A stretch of DNA of 64,000 nt, taken from positions 4,685 through 68,684 of the forward strand of contig CAYNSX010000006.1 of the NCBI GenBank assembly GCA_964400165.1, read 5' to 3'. A program made the translations under genes and the position numbers. Origin of the DNA: CAYNSX01 sp964400165 (GTDB taxonomy: Bacteria; Armatimonadota; Hebobacteria; CAYNSX01). Every line of letters starts with the position of its first letter. Positions within the stretch are counted from its first letter, which is position 1. Below the pieces are notes generated by a model. The model was not told the DNA's origin. It saw only the letters and a list, made by a program, of their open reading frames with translations, and did no database searches. Positions 23,418 through 32,209 of the stretch are shown one piece after another.

Positions 23418-24317
23418 GTGGGCGATAGCAATGGTCGGACACGAACATCAAGCGGGAGAGTTGGGATAAGGAGGACCGAGTCCACTGACAAGAACGGCAA
23501 GAAGACCGTCAATCGACTGAATGACCTCAGCGCCAAAGAATGGATTCCAGAGACAATCTCCGTTTGGATTCAACGAGGTCTCGGCAAGAACCATTCGCAC
23601 GCGCAAATCGAAAGGTTGCACCCTGCACCATTTTCCTTTCAAGACATCGCACGACTAATCCGTTTTTTCACCAAAGCCGGAGAGACCGTCCTCGATCCGT
23701 TTGTAGGAGTGGGTTCAGCATTGAAGGCCGCCGCGGTGGAAGGGCGAAGGGGAATCGGCATTGAGTTGAGCAAGAAGTATGCGAATCTTGCGCGCCTGCG
23801 TCTGAAGAAGGAACTCTCTGAAGACCTTCTGGCCTGCCGTGATCAGGAGGTGATTTGCGGCGATGCACGCACGGTGCTACCGACGCTCCCTCCCGCGTCA
23901 ATAAAACTGGTTGTCACCAGTCCTCCATACTGGAACATCCTCCACAAAGAGGACCATAAAGCTAAACAGGAGCGCGTCGTACACGGTCTGGATACTCGGT
24001 ACAGTAATGATCCGGCCGATCTTGGAAACATGGAGTCGTATCCGGCATTTCTGGAGGCGGTTGCGGACACTCTTGCGCTGACTCGGACTTGCCTGGTGGA
24101 CAGAGGTCACCTATGCATTGTGGTGGGAGACTTTCGGCAGAAGTCTCGCTATTACATGTTCCACGCAGATATCGCCAGAGAAATGGAGGCGCGCGGATTC
24201 ACTCTGAAAGGAATCACTGTCCTGTATCAAAGTCACAAGCGCGTATTCCCCTACGGTTTCCCCTACTCTTACGTGCCGAACCTGCACCACCAATACATCG
24301 TGATCTTAGCGAAATGA
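23418..24317 (+). CDS. Site-specific DNA methyltransferase (SPPY type), restriction-modification
   Basis: The 299-residue protein starts at GTG 23418 (nine bases after GGAGG); TTG 23412 is too close to the ribosome site. The AdoMet motif comes first (VLDPFVGVGS, 91-100) and the catalytic motif TSPPYW follows (168-172), with GHLCIVVGDFR later. TSPPYW is typical of N4-cytosine or related amino-methyltransferases. The C-terminal end (HKRVFPYGFPYSYVPNLHHQ) is common in this group. It overlaps the second methyltransferase as ATGA. Lower GC than the surroundings suggests acquisition by transfer. Confidence 0.88.
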   Translation: MGDSNGRTRTSSGRVGIRRTESTDKNGKKTVNRLNDLSAKEWIPETISVWIQRGLGKNHSHAQIERLHPAPFSFQDIARLIRFFTKAGETVLDPFVGVGSALKAAAVEGRRGIGIELSKKYANLARLRLKKELSEDLLACRDQEVICGDARTVLPTLPPASIKLVVTSPPYWNILHKEDHKAKQERVVHGLDTRYSNDPADLGNMESYPAFLEAVADTLALTRTCLVDRGHLCIVVGDFRQKSRYYMFHADIAREMEARGFTLKGITVLYQSHKRVFPYGFPYSYVPNLHHQYIVILAK

Positions 24318-25114
24318 TCTCCGTCAACACGATCTTTCTTGGGGACGCGATGGAATTCCTGCGAACGCTGCCAGACTGCTGTGCAGACTTGATCATCGCT
24401 GACCCGCCCTACAGTCTTCCTAAGGATCGCGAATTCGGCGAAGGGGCCTTCTTCGACAACCGAGTCGACTGGCTAGCATGGTGCAAGCAGTGGTTGAACG
24501 AGTCGAAGCGCATCTTGAAGCCAACTGGAAATCTATTCGTCTACGCGATTCACCACAACGCTTGTTTCCTACAGACTCACATGTATGAGATGGGGCTCGT
24601 CTACCGCAGGCAGATCATCTGGCACTATGAGAATGGCTGGTCCAAATACCGCAACGGCCCTGCCTGCCATTACGAACCGATCCTTTGGTTTGCCCATCGG
24701 AACGACTCAACGTTTCACGCGATCAGGGAGCCCTATAAGAGCCAAGAGCGCCTGCGTCACCCGATAACCAAGAACGGAAAGGTTTGGGCGCCACACCCGG
24801 ATGGGCGCCAGGCGGGTGACGTTTGGAGATTCCCGACCCTCGCTGGCCGCCGGTTTGCGAATGAACGGACCGATCACCCAACGCAGAAGCCCTTGTCACT
24901 TTCGAGAAGGATTGTCGAACACTTCTCAAATCAGGGGGATCTGGTCTTGGTGCCTTTTGTCGGTTCTGGGTCCGAGTGTGTCGCAGCACTTGAATGTGGA
25001 CGACAATTCGTCGGATCAGAACTCAACCCGGCCTATGTAGAAATGGCCCGATCGCGTATCGCCAATACCTCAACGAAACTCCTCGAAGTGATCTCGGAGC
25101 ATTCCTGCGGCTAG
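24314..25114 (+). CDS. Second DNA methyltransferase (DPPY type), restriction-modification
   Basis: The 266-residue protein starts at ATG 24314. The catalytic motif IIADPPYS (about 28-34) comes first, then a target-recognition region, a DHPTQKPLSLSRRIVEHFS stretch and the AdoMet motif VPFVGSGSECVAAL near residue 215. This order (IV-TRD-I) marks the beta class of N6-adenine or N4-cytosine methyltransferases. It is coupled to the first enzyme and tail-to-tail with the probable endonuclease gene, overlapping it by 45 bp. Two different methyltransferases with one nuclease usually mean an asymmetric recognition site. Confidence 0.9.
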   Translation: MISVNTIFLGDAMEFLRTLPDCCADLIIADPPYSLPKDREFGEGAFFDNRVDWLAWCKQWLNESKRILKPTGNLFVYAIHHNACFLQTHMYEMGLVYRRQIIWHYENGWSKYRNGPACHYEPILWFAHRNDSTFHAIREPYKSQERLRHPITKNGKVWAPHPDGRQAGDVWRFPTLAGRRFANERTDHPTQKPLSLSRRIVEHFSNQGDLVLVPFVGSGSECVAALECGRQFVGSELNPAYVEMARSRIANTSTKLLEVISEHSCG

Positions 25115-26377
25115 CGCATCTCCCGCAAGGCGTCCGCTCTCGGTCACCCAAATAGTCCCGATGTTGGACTGATTGAGGAAGTCTTGGTGCGGCTCACTAA
25201 TCGGTCTTTCGAAACACGCAATCTTGTGAATCGCCGCTCTCCCAACAACAGGCGAAGTGACGAAGGCTTCGTAATATAGAAGCTTCGCGAGCGCGTCGCG
25301 AACTCTCTCACGCTCATCTTCAGGAGTGCCATCCAGAGTCTTCATCTCGAGCAGATCGCCCACTCGACCAGACACAGCCAGGAGGTCGAATGGATTCTCA
25401 TGCAGGATCATTCCCGCCGCTTCAAAACGGGCGGCGAGTGCGCGAACCAAGAGATTGTGTCGGCGCAGACGGTCAAGACGCCGACGGACTGCCTCTGCCG
25501 CGGCCGCCGGGTCGAGATCGGGAGGAACTGGTTGCTCATCTTGTTCTGCGATCCCCGCCCTTCCAATTGTGGCGGAAGTAACAGTGCGCGAAGCGCGAGG
25601 CCTGTGAGGAACCTGTAGCGGTCTGACACCACTGTCAGCGGTATCAGTGGGTACAAGCTCTTCAATGCTCGCCCCGCCATTCCCAAAGCCGGGTGCGTCA
25701 GCGAGCTGATACGTTTGCCCAGTCTTGACCACGTCGCCCAACTGTTCCGCAAAGCTTGGCAAGACCTTTTTCGCATTGTTCCAGTTCGACCGCGTCACGC
25801 CGATCTGTTCAATAACATCTTCTTCAGGCAGTCCAGCCAAAATAACAATTCGACCGAGCTCCGCGTCCGAATCATCTTTCGCTTCAAGCGCCAGTGCGCA
25901 CATTGCGCGCGTTATGCCCGGCCGTCTTGCAATCAATTTGAGCATCACTTGATACGGATGAGACGCCTCAGTATCGCGACCAGAATGATGAATGCGCCGA
26001 ATTGCATGTCTCCAGAAATCGATTTGATCTGGGTCGACAGGCACCCCGGCAATGGCTGCAACTTGTCGCCCATCGGGAGTAATGGTGATGACTGGTTCGG
26101 AGTCATCGATGAAACCCAAGAGGCGGAATAATTCCCGAAGCCCGCGAGCGCTCATTTGGTGACTCTGGTTTGAGCGTCTTTTGGTGCGTTGAATCGCGAG
26201 GTACTGGTCGATTGACAGTCCTTTGCGTCCTGGATTCAAAACACGTCCGCGCAACAGGGCTTCCCCAAACAGGTCATCGTTCTTTGCATCTTCTGAACTA
26301 TCCACAAGACCCGCAAGTACTTGCATCGCCAAGGCAAGCTTTTTTATGTCCGCAATCTGATTTGGAAACCCCTTCAT
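25070..26377 (-). CDS. Probable restriction endonuclease with PD-(D/E)XK-like core
   Basis: The 435-residue protein starts at ATG 26377 (MKGFPNQIADIKKLALAM). It is not a close match to a restriction enzyme I can name. The C-terminal third has a PD-(D/E)XK-like arrangement: D331 in ENPFDLLAV and E344-M-K346 in GDLLEMKTL, as in phosphodiester-cleaving nucleases. The N-terminal 230 residues are helical with possible winged-helix elements and could read DNA. Position, opposite to and overlapping two methyltransferases, makes a restriction function likely. Codon use is less GC-biased than in the flanking genes, as in the methyltransferases. Confidence 0.7.
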   Translation of the reverse strand: MKGFPNQIADIKKLALAMQVLAGLVDSSEDAKNDDLFGEALLRGRVLNPGRKGLSIDQYLAIQRTKRRSNQSHQMSARGLRELFRLLGFIDDSEPVITITPDGRQVAAIAGVPVDPDQIDFWRHAIRRIHHSGRDTEASHPYQVMLKLIARRPGITRAMCALALEAKDDSDAELGRIVILAGLPEEDVIEQIGVTRSNWNNAKKVLPSFAEQLGDVVKTGQTYQLADAPGFGNGGASIEELVPTDTADSGVRPLQVPHRPRASRTVTSATIGRAGIAEQDEQPVPPDLDPAAAAEAVRRRLDRLRRHNLLVRALAARFEAAGMILHENPFDLLAVSGRVGDLLEMKTLDGTPEDERERVRDALAKLLYYEAFVTSPVVGRAAIHKIACFERPISEPHQDFLNQSNIGTIWVTESGRLAGDALAAGMLRDHFEEFR

Positions 26378-26412
26378 GGGTAAGTGGCGGTATTCTTTGG
26401 CCGCAGACTCTG

Positions 26413-27234
26413 CTACCCCCGCGCCGTCCGGATCCGCCCCCAGGTGCTCTTGGTGCCCCAGATGCCGGCGCGCTGACATTCGAGTTGCACGATCTGGCTG
26501 TGGTCCACGAACAGGTTGACATCCACGCCGTAGTTCTTGATGTACCACTGGAAGACGGGCGGGTCGCTCGCCTCGAACATCACCTTGTCCAGCCCGACGC
26601 CCTCGATAATCTTGGCGGCGACATCGGTGCGCCACGACTTCACGCTCTCGGTGATGCCTTCGCTCTCGATCATAATGATGGAGGCGCCGGCCGCCAGGCA
26701 CTTCTTGGCGCGGGCGATGACCCAGCCGGCGTCGCGCATCCCCTCGGCCTCGAGTTCTTCGGCGGCGGTGGCGCCGCCCGCCCCGAAGGCGATGCCGACT
26801 TCGGGCTTCGCTTTCAGGCCCGCCTTCACCACCTTCTCGACGAGGCGGAGCAGGTCGTCATCGGGGATGGTGATGAAGCCGGTGGAGATTTCGATGAGGT
26901 CGAAGCCGAGGTCTTTGCACTCCTTGATGTACTTGTCCACCATGTCGACCCCGTGCGTGAGCACATACTCGATCCAGCCGCCGGTGGAGACATAGCAGTT
27001 GTACTTGTGCGCGAGGTCGTTGAGCGCTTTGATCTGGTCGCGCGGCATCAGCGAGAAGGAGCCGCCGGCGTATTTGACGCCGTCGACATAGTCGCCCATC
27101 GTCTCGAGGATGTCGGAGAGGTAGCGGGTGCCCATCACCGCGTAGTAGGGGCCGCGGATTTCGGTGATGCCGCGGGTGCGGGGTTTGCCGCCGCGGTTGT
27201 TGTTGGGGACGAAGGCGAAGGCGCGCTCGCTCAT
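26413..27234 (-). CDS. Phosphosulfolactate synthase (ComA)-like protein
   Basis: The 273-residue protein starts at ATG 27234, overlapping the stop of the upstream PrpD-like gene (ATGA) with AAGGAAA nearby. It matches the ComA-like TIM barrel: KPRTRGITEIRGPYYAVMG, DYVDGVKYAGGSFSLMPRD, GFDLIEISTGFITIP, KPEVGIAFGAGGAT, and IIMIESEGITE as the metal-binding end of a strand. The family enzyme adds sulfite to phosphoenolpyruvate in coenzyme M or sulfolactate synthesis. Bacterial members may have other substrates. Coupling to a PrpD-like dehydratase points to a small catabolic or biosynthetic unit. Confidence 0.82.
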   Translation of the reverse strand: MSERAFAFVPNNNRGGKPRTRGITEIRGPYYAVMGTRYLSDILETMGDYVDGVKYAGGSFSLMPRDQIKALNDLAHKYNCYVSTGGWIEYVLTHGVDMVDKYIKECKDLGFDLIEISTGFITIPDDDLLRLVEKVVKAGLKAKPEVGIAFGAGGATAAEELEAEGMRDAGWVIARAKKCLAAGASIIMIESEGITESVKSWRTDVAAKIIEGVGLDKVMFEASDPPVFQWYIKNYGVDVNLFVDHSQIVQLECQRAGIWGTKSTWGRIRTARG

Positions 27235-28628
27235 TTGGTTTCCTTTCCCTCGACTTTGCTCGGGACAAGTCCCACTTTTCCTAAGAGGGCGGTCAAGTTT
27301 CGCACTTGCAGGCGTTCGATGTCCAGCACGGCGGCGACGATGTCCTTGCGGAGACCGGCGCCGGCGTGGGGTTCCGCCAGGCGGGTGAACTTCGCCTCGA
27401 CGGTCGCTTGCGACATCGGGTGGCTGTGGAAGCCCTCGTAACTGTTCTGCTCGCGTTCGACGGTCTTGCCGTTGCGCAGGTGAATCTTCACCTTGGTGAC
27501 CATCTCGTTCGGGAAACGGGCGGAGTACTCCGGGTTCTCGCGCACGCTGACGCGGCGCAGCAGCGACTGGACATCCTCGCGCACGATGCGTTCCGGCGCG
27601 TACTGCGGCGGATAGACGCCGTCGTCGAGGAGCGCGACCGCGACCATGTAGTGCAGCGAGTGGTCGGCCTCTTCCTTGGTGCGGATGGTGGTCTTGTCGC
27701 CCTCTTCGCCGCCGCCGATGATGTGGAAGGCGACATCGAAGGTGTCGATCTTGATGCGGTCGATGTCGGCGGCGGCGAAGCCGTGCTGCTTCTTCAGCGC
27801 CAGCGCGCCCTCGATGCTGCACTGCGAGTGGATTTCGGCGTTGTACTTCTTGATGATGGTGGTGCGGACGCGCTCGAGGTCTTCCGCCGCCCAGTCGATG
27901 TCGAAGTGGCCGGCGATGGCGTCCTTGAAGCCCTTGTTGCCTTCGAAGACTTCGGCGGGACCGGTGATGCCGCGCAGCGCCAGGAAGGCGGCGTGCGTGC
28001 CGCAGAAGGCCGTGTTCGGATAGGCGAGACCCTTCCAGTGCGAGAGGGCGCCGGTGCGCGTCACGCGCAGCGCGTTGAAGGCGGTGCCCGCAATGGCGAT
28101 GGCGTTGGCGGTCTTGGCGGCGTCGAGGCCGAGCGCCCGGGCGCAGCCGGCGGCGACGGCGTAACTGCCCTGCGTGGTGTGGTCGAAGCCCTTGGCGCGC
28201 ACGGGGGCGACATCGCTCAAGCGGCAGTGCACCTGATAGGCGACGGCGAGCGCGGTGAGGAAGGTCTCGCCGCTCGCGTTCGCGTACTCGGCGGCGGCAA
28301 GGACGGGGGCGATGTTGTCGCTCGGGTGGCAGGTTTCCTTCTTGGCGAGGTAACTGTCGTTGTAGTCGAGGTAGCGGATGAGGGCGCCGTTGTAGAGGGC
28401 CGCTCGGTCGGGGGCGGTGGCGCCGCCGCCGATCAGCCCGCAGAGCGCGGCGCCGCCGAAGTCGGCGAGGTGGCTGCGGAGCATGCCGATCGGCTCACCG
28501 TCGAGGGCGCCGATGCCGCAACCGAGGCCGTCGAGCAGGCGGAGTTTGAGTTGCGTGCGGGCGTCGCCGGACATCGTCTCGCCGCGGGCGTTGACGACCC
28601 AGGCGGCCATCCGCTCGACTTCGGTCAT
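27231..28628 (-). CDS. MmgE/PrpD family protein (2-methylcitrate dehydratase-like)
   Basis: The 465-residue protein starts at ATG 28628, with AAGGAG six bases upstream. It matches the MmgE/PrpD fold: NGALIRYLDYNDSYL, KKETCHPSDNIAPVLAAAEY, FDHTTQGSYAVAAGCARALG and the C-terminal half with KYNAEIHSQCSIEGAL. Members dehydrate 2-methylcitrate or isomerise and decarboxylate related acids. No methylcitrate synthase or lyase is nearby, so a role in propionate use is not supported. The coupled ComA-like gene suggests another branched or sulfonated organic acid as substrate. Confidence 0.85.
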   Translation of the reverse strand: MTEVERMAAWVVNARGETMSGDARTQLKLRLLDGLGCGIGALDGEPIGMLRSHLADFGGAALCGLIGGGATAPDRAALYNGALIRYLDYNDSYLAKKETCHPSDNIAPVLAAAEYANASGETFLTALAVAYQVHCRLSDVAPVRAKGFDHTTQGSYAVAAGCARALGLDAAKTANAIAIAGTAFNALRVTRTGALSHWKGLAYPNTAFCGTHAAFLALRGITGPAEVFEGNKGFKDAIAGHFDIDWAAEDLERVRTTIIKKYNAEIHSQCSIEGALALKKQHGFAAADIDRIKIDTFDVAFHIIGGGEEGDKTTIRTKEEADHSLHYMVAVALLDDGVYPPQYAPERIVREDVQSLLRRVSVRENPEYSARFPNEMVTKVKIHLRNGKTVEREQNSYEGFHSHPMSQATVEAKFTRLAEPHAGAGLRKDIVAAVLDIERLQVRNLTALLGKVGLVPSKVEGKETK

Positions 28629-28747
28629 GGTGTCTCCTTCAGGGAATCCTTCGCATCGGCACCCGGCCCCGAGGGGCGTCTCGTGGGGGCATTCCATCGG
28701 TTCGGCGCCAGGGCTCCGAAAACCTACAACACGGGGCGAGGGACTGT

Positions 28748-29590
28748 CTAGGACGGCGCGTCTGCGAGGCGCACCAACCACCACCCGATCGGCGCGGCGG
28801 GCGGGGCGCTTTCGACTTCGTGGCGATACTGCGCGAGGCGCTGGCGGAGATTGGCGGTGTGCTCGCGCTCGTGTTCGAGCATACGGCGCAAGGCCTTGCG
28901 CGCCGTCCACTGTTCCGCCGGGTTGTCGGTGGGGAAGCGGGAGGGCGGGAAGATGTGCGTGCGCTCGGCTTCGGTCAGGTGCGGGAGTTCGTCGTGCAGC
29001 CAGGCGCGGATGGCGGCGAGCGCGGCGAAGAGCGTGACCGGCTCGAAGCGCCCGTGCAACTCGACCCGGAAGACATGCTGGTGCACCTGGATGTCGGGGT
29101 CGTAGTTCGGCTCGGTGAGGTCCTGGCGCAGGCGGTTGAGATACCACCAGTCGGCGTTGCGGACATGCTCGATGATGCCGAGGGGCGAGCGCCCGCCGGC
29201 GGCGGGCGCCCGCTCGCGCGCCGCGGCGGGGATGGCCTGCCAGGCGGCGAGCAGGTCGGCGCGGGAGTACTCGAGCAAGCGCAGGATGCGGGCGATGTGG
29301 GCATCGTCGGCGCGCTCGCGGTCGGCGGCGAAAAGGGTCATTTCGCCGCCGGAGCCATAGGCGCCGCGCGGGACGCGCTCGACGACTTCGATGCGGGCCT
29401 CCGCATCGAAGTCCGGTGCCTCACCGTGGCGCGTCAGCCAGGCGGCGTAGTCGCGCACGGCTGCGGGCAGCGCCGTGAGTGCGGCGTCGGGCGACGGCTC
29501 GAGCGTGATGCAGCCGGGCAGCGCCAAAATGTGCGCCATCGAGACGCCGGCGGGATCGGATTCGAGGGCGGCATGAATTGGGCTACTCAT
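28748..29590 (-). CDS. DinB-like four-helix-bundle protein
   Basis: The 280-residue protein has an N-terminal beta region (ITLEPSPDAALTALPAAVRD) and a C-terminal DinB-type helical bundle. The latter shows ILRLLEYSRADLLAAWQAI, a metal-site His in IIEHVRNADWWYLNRL and a second pair in MLEHEREHTANLRQRL. DinB-like proteins are often metal-dependent thiol S-transferases or of unknown function. The PrpD-like gene begins 119 bp downstream on the same strand, and no shared pathway is apparent. Confidence 0.78.
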   Translation of the reverse strand: MSSPIHAALESDPAGVSMAHILALPGCITLEPSPDAALTALPAAVRDYAAWLTRHGEAPDFDAEARIEVVERVPRGAYGSGGEMTLFAADRERADDAHIARILRLLEYSRADLLAAWQAIPAAARERAPAAGGRSPLGIIEHVRNADWWYLNRLRQDLTEPNYDPDIQVHQHVFRVELHGRFEPVTLFAALAAIRAWLHDELPHLTEAERTHIFPPSRFPTDNPAEQWTARKALRRMLEHEREHTANLRQRLAQYRHEVESAPPAAPIGWWLVRLADAPS

Positions 29591-29617
29591 GCGTCACACT
29601 GCAACCCTCTCCCCCGT

Positions 29618-29759
29618 CCCCTCTCCCAAGTACTTGGGAGAGGGGTGCCCGAAGGGCGGGGCGAGGGTTGTCCCCTCCAACGGCCCTCCCCGTGAACGGA
29701 GAGGGGCGGTGACAACTTTCACCCCACCCTGTAGTCCCTCCCCGTGCCCGGGGAGGGAC
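29618..29759. repeat. Three intergenic palindromes
   Basis: 29618-29645 is a perfect 28-bp palindrome (CCCCTCTCCCAAGT arms). 29684-29707 carries CCCTCCCCGTGAACGGAGAGG, imperfect. 29734-29759 is a perfect 11-bp stem (GTCCCTCCCCG) with a TGCC loop. They fill the space between two minus-strand genes and belong to the window-wide family. Confidence 0.72.
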
Positions 29760-29785
29760 GCAGAGGAAGAACAACTTGCTGATGG

Positions 29786-30835
29786 TCACGGGTCGTGCGT
29801 TTCAATGGGCGGGGGCGCGGCGATCGCGGCTGTGGATGGTGTCATCGGGCGCGCGATGCGACGGGCGAAATAGCCGCCGAGGGCCATCGGAATCCAGAAA
29901 GCGAGGCCGCGGTAGGCGAGCGCGATGACCGTGCCGCCCTCGATCGGCACGCCGAACGAATTGAGCACCAGCGCCATCACCACTTCGACGACGCCGACGC
30001 CCTGCGGGGTGAAGGACACGTTCCAGAACAGGATGCCCATCGAGAAGGCGGCGACAAGCGCCACGAAACCGACCGGCTGATGGAACGCCAGGCAAACGCA
30101 GTAAAGACTCGCGATGCCGACCGCGTGACCGGCGAACGCAATGCCCACAGTGCGCGTCAGGCCGCCCGGGCGGCGCGACAGCGCGACGGCGGCGAGGCGG
30201 AACTCCTCGGCGGTGTGCGCGGCCCACGCGTCGGTCAGTAATTCCGGCTTGCGGAACAGCCGAGAGGCCCAATTGATGAGGCGCTGCGGCAGTTTGACGA
30301 GCGCATGCACCCAGACCGGACGCCAGAGGCCGAGCGTCAGCGCCACAGTGAGGCCGCCGAGCAGCGCCACCATGAAACCCGCGGCGACCACCTGATAAAT
30401 TGCCAGGTTGTGTTCGCGGAAGAGGAACAAGAGACCGACCAGCAGGATGGGAAGGAAGCCGGCGAAGTCGGCGGTCTGCCCGAGGAGCGTGCCCGCCGCG
30501 GCGCGCGCCGGCGACTCGCCGCGGGAGCGGGCGTCGTCCACAAAAACCGCCAATCCGCTGACCCCGGCGCCAGGCGCAACGGTCCCGACGAAGACCACCG
30601 CCAGCGTGACGGGAATCAGCGGCCACAGACGGCTCTTCACGCCGACCACCTCGAACGCCGAGTGAAAGATGCCAGTGAAGAGGACATAAAACACCACTTG
30701 CAGCGCCGCAGCCGCCAGGATCCATACCAGTTGCCCGCGTACGATGATGCGCGACATCTCTTCGATCTGCGTGTAGCGTGTGACCGCGAACCAGACGAAG
30801 GCGACCAGCAGTCCCCAGACGATCCAGCGGCGCAT
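29786..30835 (-). CDS. Lysylphosphatidylglycerol synthase-type (UPF0104/YbhN-like) membrane protein
   Basis: The 349-residue protein has about eight hydrophobic helices and the family layout: GTVAPGAGVSGLAVFVDDAR near 95, then RPGGLTRTVGIAFAGHAVG and a late VSFTPQGVGVVEVVM. The family is the flippase-like membrane half of MprF proteins and also occurs alone; the stand-alone forms have poorly known function. The ATG at 30835 overlaps the stop of the cation efflux gene (TGATG), so the two are co-translated. A short Pro-rich cytoplasmic tail ends the protein. Confidence 0.82.
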   Translation of the reverse strand: MRRWIVWGLLVAFVWFAVTRYTQIEEMSRIIVRGQLVWILAAAALQVVFYVLFTGIFHSAFEVVGVKSRLWPLIPVTLAVVFVGTVAPGAGVSGLAVFVDDARSRGESPARAAAGTLLGQTADFAGFLPILLVGLLFLFREHNLAIYQVVAAGFMVALLGGLTVALTLGLWRPVWVHALVKLPQRLINWASRLFRKPELLTDAWAAHTAEEFRLAAVALSRRPGGLTRTVGIAFAGHAVGIASLYCVCLAFHQPVGFVALVAAFSMGILFWNVSFTPQGVGVVEVVMALVLNSFGVPIEGGTVIALAYRGLAFWIPMALGGYFARRIARPMTPSTAAIAAPPPIETHDP

Positions 30836-31794
30836 CAGGGGCGCTCCGCGTCGGGCCAGCGTTCTTTGTAGCGGCAGGTCGCGCAGCCGCCGGCGCAGGG
30901 CTCGACATGGATGGTGACATCCATCACCGGGAACTCGGCGCCCAATTCTTCTTCGAGGTGATCGGTCAGGATGTGCGACTCGGCGACGGTCATGTGCCGG
31001 CAGACGGTGAGGTGCAAATCCGCCAGGCGCGTCGGCCCCGACTTACGCGAGCGCAACGCGTGGAAGTCCTGAAAAAAGCCCTGGTGCTGCACGAGCAGGC
31101 CGCGGATGCGGGCTTCTTCATCGGGCGGCAGCGCGACATCGGCGAGGTGCGTCACTGCGCCCCAAGTGACGCGCACGCCGGCGATGAGCAGCAGCATCGA
31201 CACCACCAGCGCGGCGACGGGATCGAGCAACGCCCAGCGCGAATCGCCGAGTTCCTGGCCGATCCAGACGCCGAGCAGGCCCGCAATCGCCGCCACCGAC
31301 ACATAGACATCGCCCTTCAGGTGCCACGAGTCGGCTTCGAGCGCCAGACTGTCGGTGGCGTGCGCCACCTGGTCGAGCCGCCGCGACACCAGTGTCTTGG
31401 CGACGATACTGGCGGCCAGCACCGTCAGCGCGATGAGCGGCATCCGCACGACATGCGATCCCCCCTGCAGCCGGTGCACCGCTTCCCACGCAATCCAGAG
31501 CACGGTCAGCACAATCAGCGCGCCCTCGAACGCGCCGCCGAGCGCCTCGAACTTGCCGTGGCCGTATTGGTGGTCCGGGTCGGCGGGCGCCCGCGCCGCG
31601 CGCACCGTGACGAGCGCGCTCACCGCAGCGACCAGGTCCACCAGACTGTCGAGCGCTTCGGACAGGATGATGAGCGAGCCGGTGAACAGCCCCACCGTCC
31701 CCTTGGCGATCAGCAGCACGGTATTCGTGCCCACCGCCAGCCAGGCGGCGCCGGTGGCGGAACGGAGTTGGGACTGGGCGACCGAGGCGTTCAC
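30835..31794 (-). CDS. Cation diffusion facilitator (metal efflux)
   Basis: The 319-residue protein has six membrane helices and the CDF signature: IILSEALDSLVDLVAAV in helix 2, DHQYGHGKFEALGG after helix 2 and LALEADSWHLKGDVYVS in helix 5. These supply the Asp/His metal site. A cytoplasmic ferredoxin-like domain follows (about 215-300). The C-terminal tail VEPCAGGCATCRYKERW holds three cysteines, not usual for the family, which might sense or buffer metal. Substrates of the family are zinc, iron, manganese or cobalt. It is coupled to the next membrane protein gene. Confidence 0.88.
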   Translation of the reverse strand: MNASVAQSQLRSATGAAWLAVGTNTVLLIAKGTVGLFTGSLIILSEALDSLVDLVAAVSALVTVRAARAPADPDHQYGHGKFEALGGAFEGALIVLTVLWIAWEAVHRLQGGSHVVRMPLIALTVLAASIVAKTLVSRRLDQVAHATDSLALEADSWHLKGDVYVSVAAIAGLLGVWIGQELGDSRWALLDPVAALVVSMLLLIAGVRVTWGAVTHLADVALPPDEEARIRGLLVQHQGFFQDFHALRSRKSGPTRLADLHLTVCRHMTVAESHILTDHLEEELGAEFPVMDVTIHVEPCAGGCATCRYKERWPDAERP

Positions 31795-31810
31795 GGCAAC
31801 ATCCTAGGGG

Positions 31811-31883
31811 CAAGGAAACAAGGAAACAAGGAAACGAGGCACACGGGGCCAATCCTTGTTTCCTCGCTTCCTTGTTTCCTCGG
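31811..31883. terminator. Long inverted repeat of AAGGAAAC units, terminator-like
   Basis: Left arm 31811-31839 consists of three tandem CAAGGAAA-type units. The right arm 31854-31883 is its complement with few mismatches, separated by 14 bases. It follows the stop of the small gene at 31893 (minus strand) and precedes the cation efflux gene. TTTTGTTGTT lies beyond the right arm on the plus strand. Confidence 0.6.
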
Positions 31884-31892
31884 TTTTGTTGT

Positions 31893-32144
31893 TCAGTACT
31901 GCCCTGATCCCTTCGGCGCCTGTTCTTCCGTTTGCAGTTTGAGCGCGCGGAACATCTCGCCCTCGGTGACATCAACGACCTTCTCGCCGGGCTGGACGGT
32001 CACTTCCGCGCCGTCGGAGAGTTTCAGGACGCAGACGCCGCTCGAGGTGCGCGACAGCGTGACGATCGCGGACTTGCGGATGTACTCGGGTGCCGCCGTC
32101 GGGCGGGCACGCTTGATGCGGATGAATTCAGGGAATTCTGACAC
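31893..32144 (-). CDS. Small protein of unknown function, paralogue of 32458-32682
   Basis: This 83-residue protein has FIRIKRARPTAAPEYIRKSA, then a small beta region (GVCVLKLSDGAEVTVQ) and a helix VTEGEMFRAL. The overall order (FxRI, Tyr-containing strand, beta hairpin, VTExxM helix) matches the protein encoded at 32458-32682, so the two appear related. I know no function. The DUF433 gene lies between them. A long inverted repeat follows the stop. Confidence 0.6.
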   Translation of the reverse strand: MSEFPEFIRIKRARPTAAPEYIRKSAIVTLSRTSSGVCVLKLSDGAEVTVQPGEKVVDVTEGEMFRALKLQTEEQAPKGSGQY

Positions 32145-32209
32145 CGGCTCCCCCCTTCAAAGGGATTATACAACTGGGGAGGCAGGGAGGCGGGGAGAGG
32201 AGTTAGGGG

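Noticed and set aside
26378..26701. Upstream extension of the endonuclease frame on the minus strand
   Set aside because: It runs through the neighbouring ComA-like gene in another frame and encodes Arg/His-rich shadow sequence.
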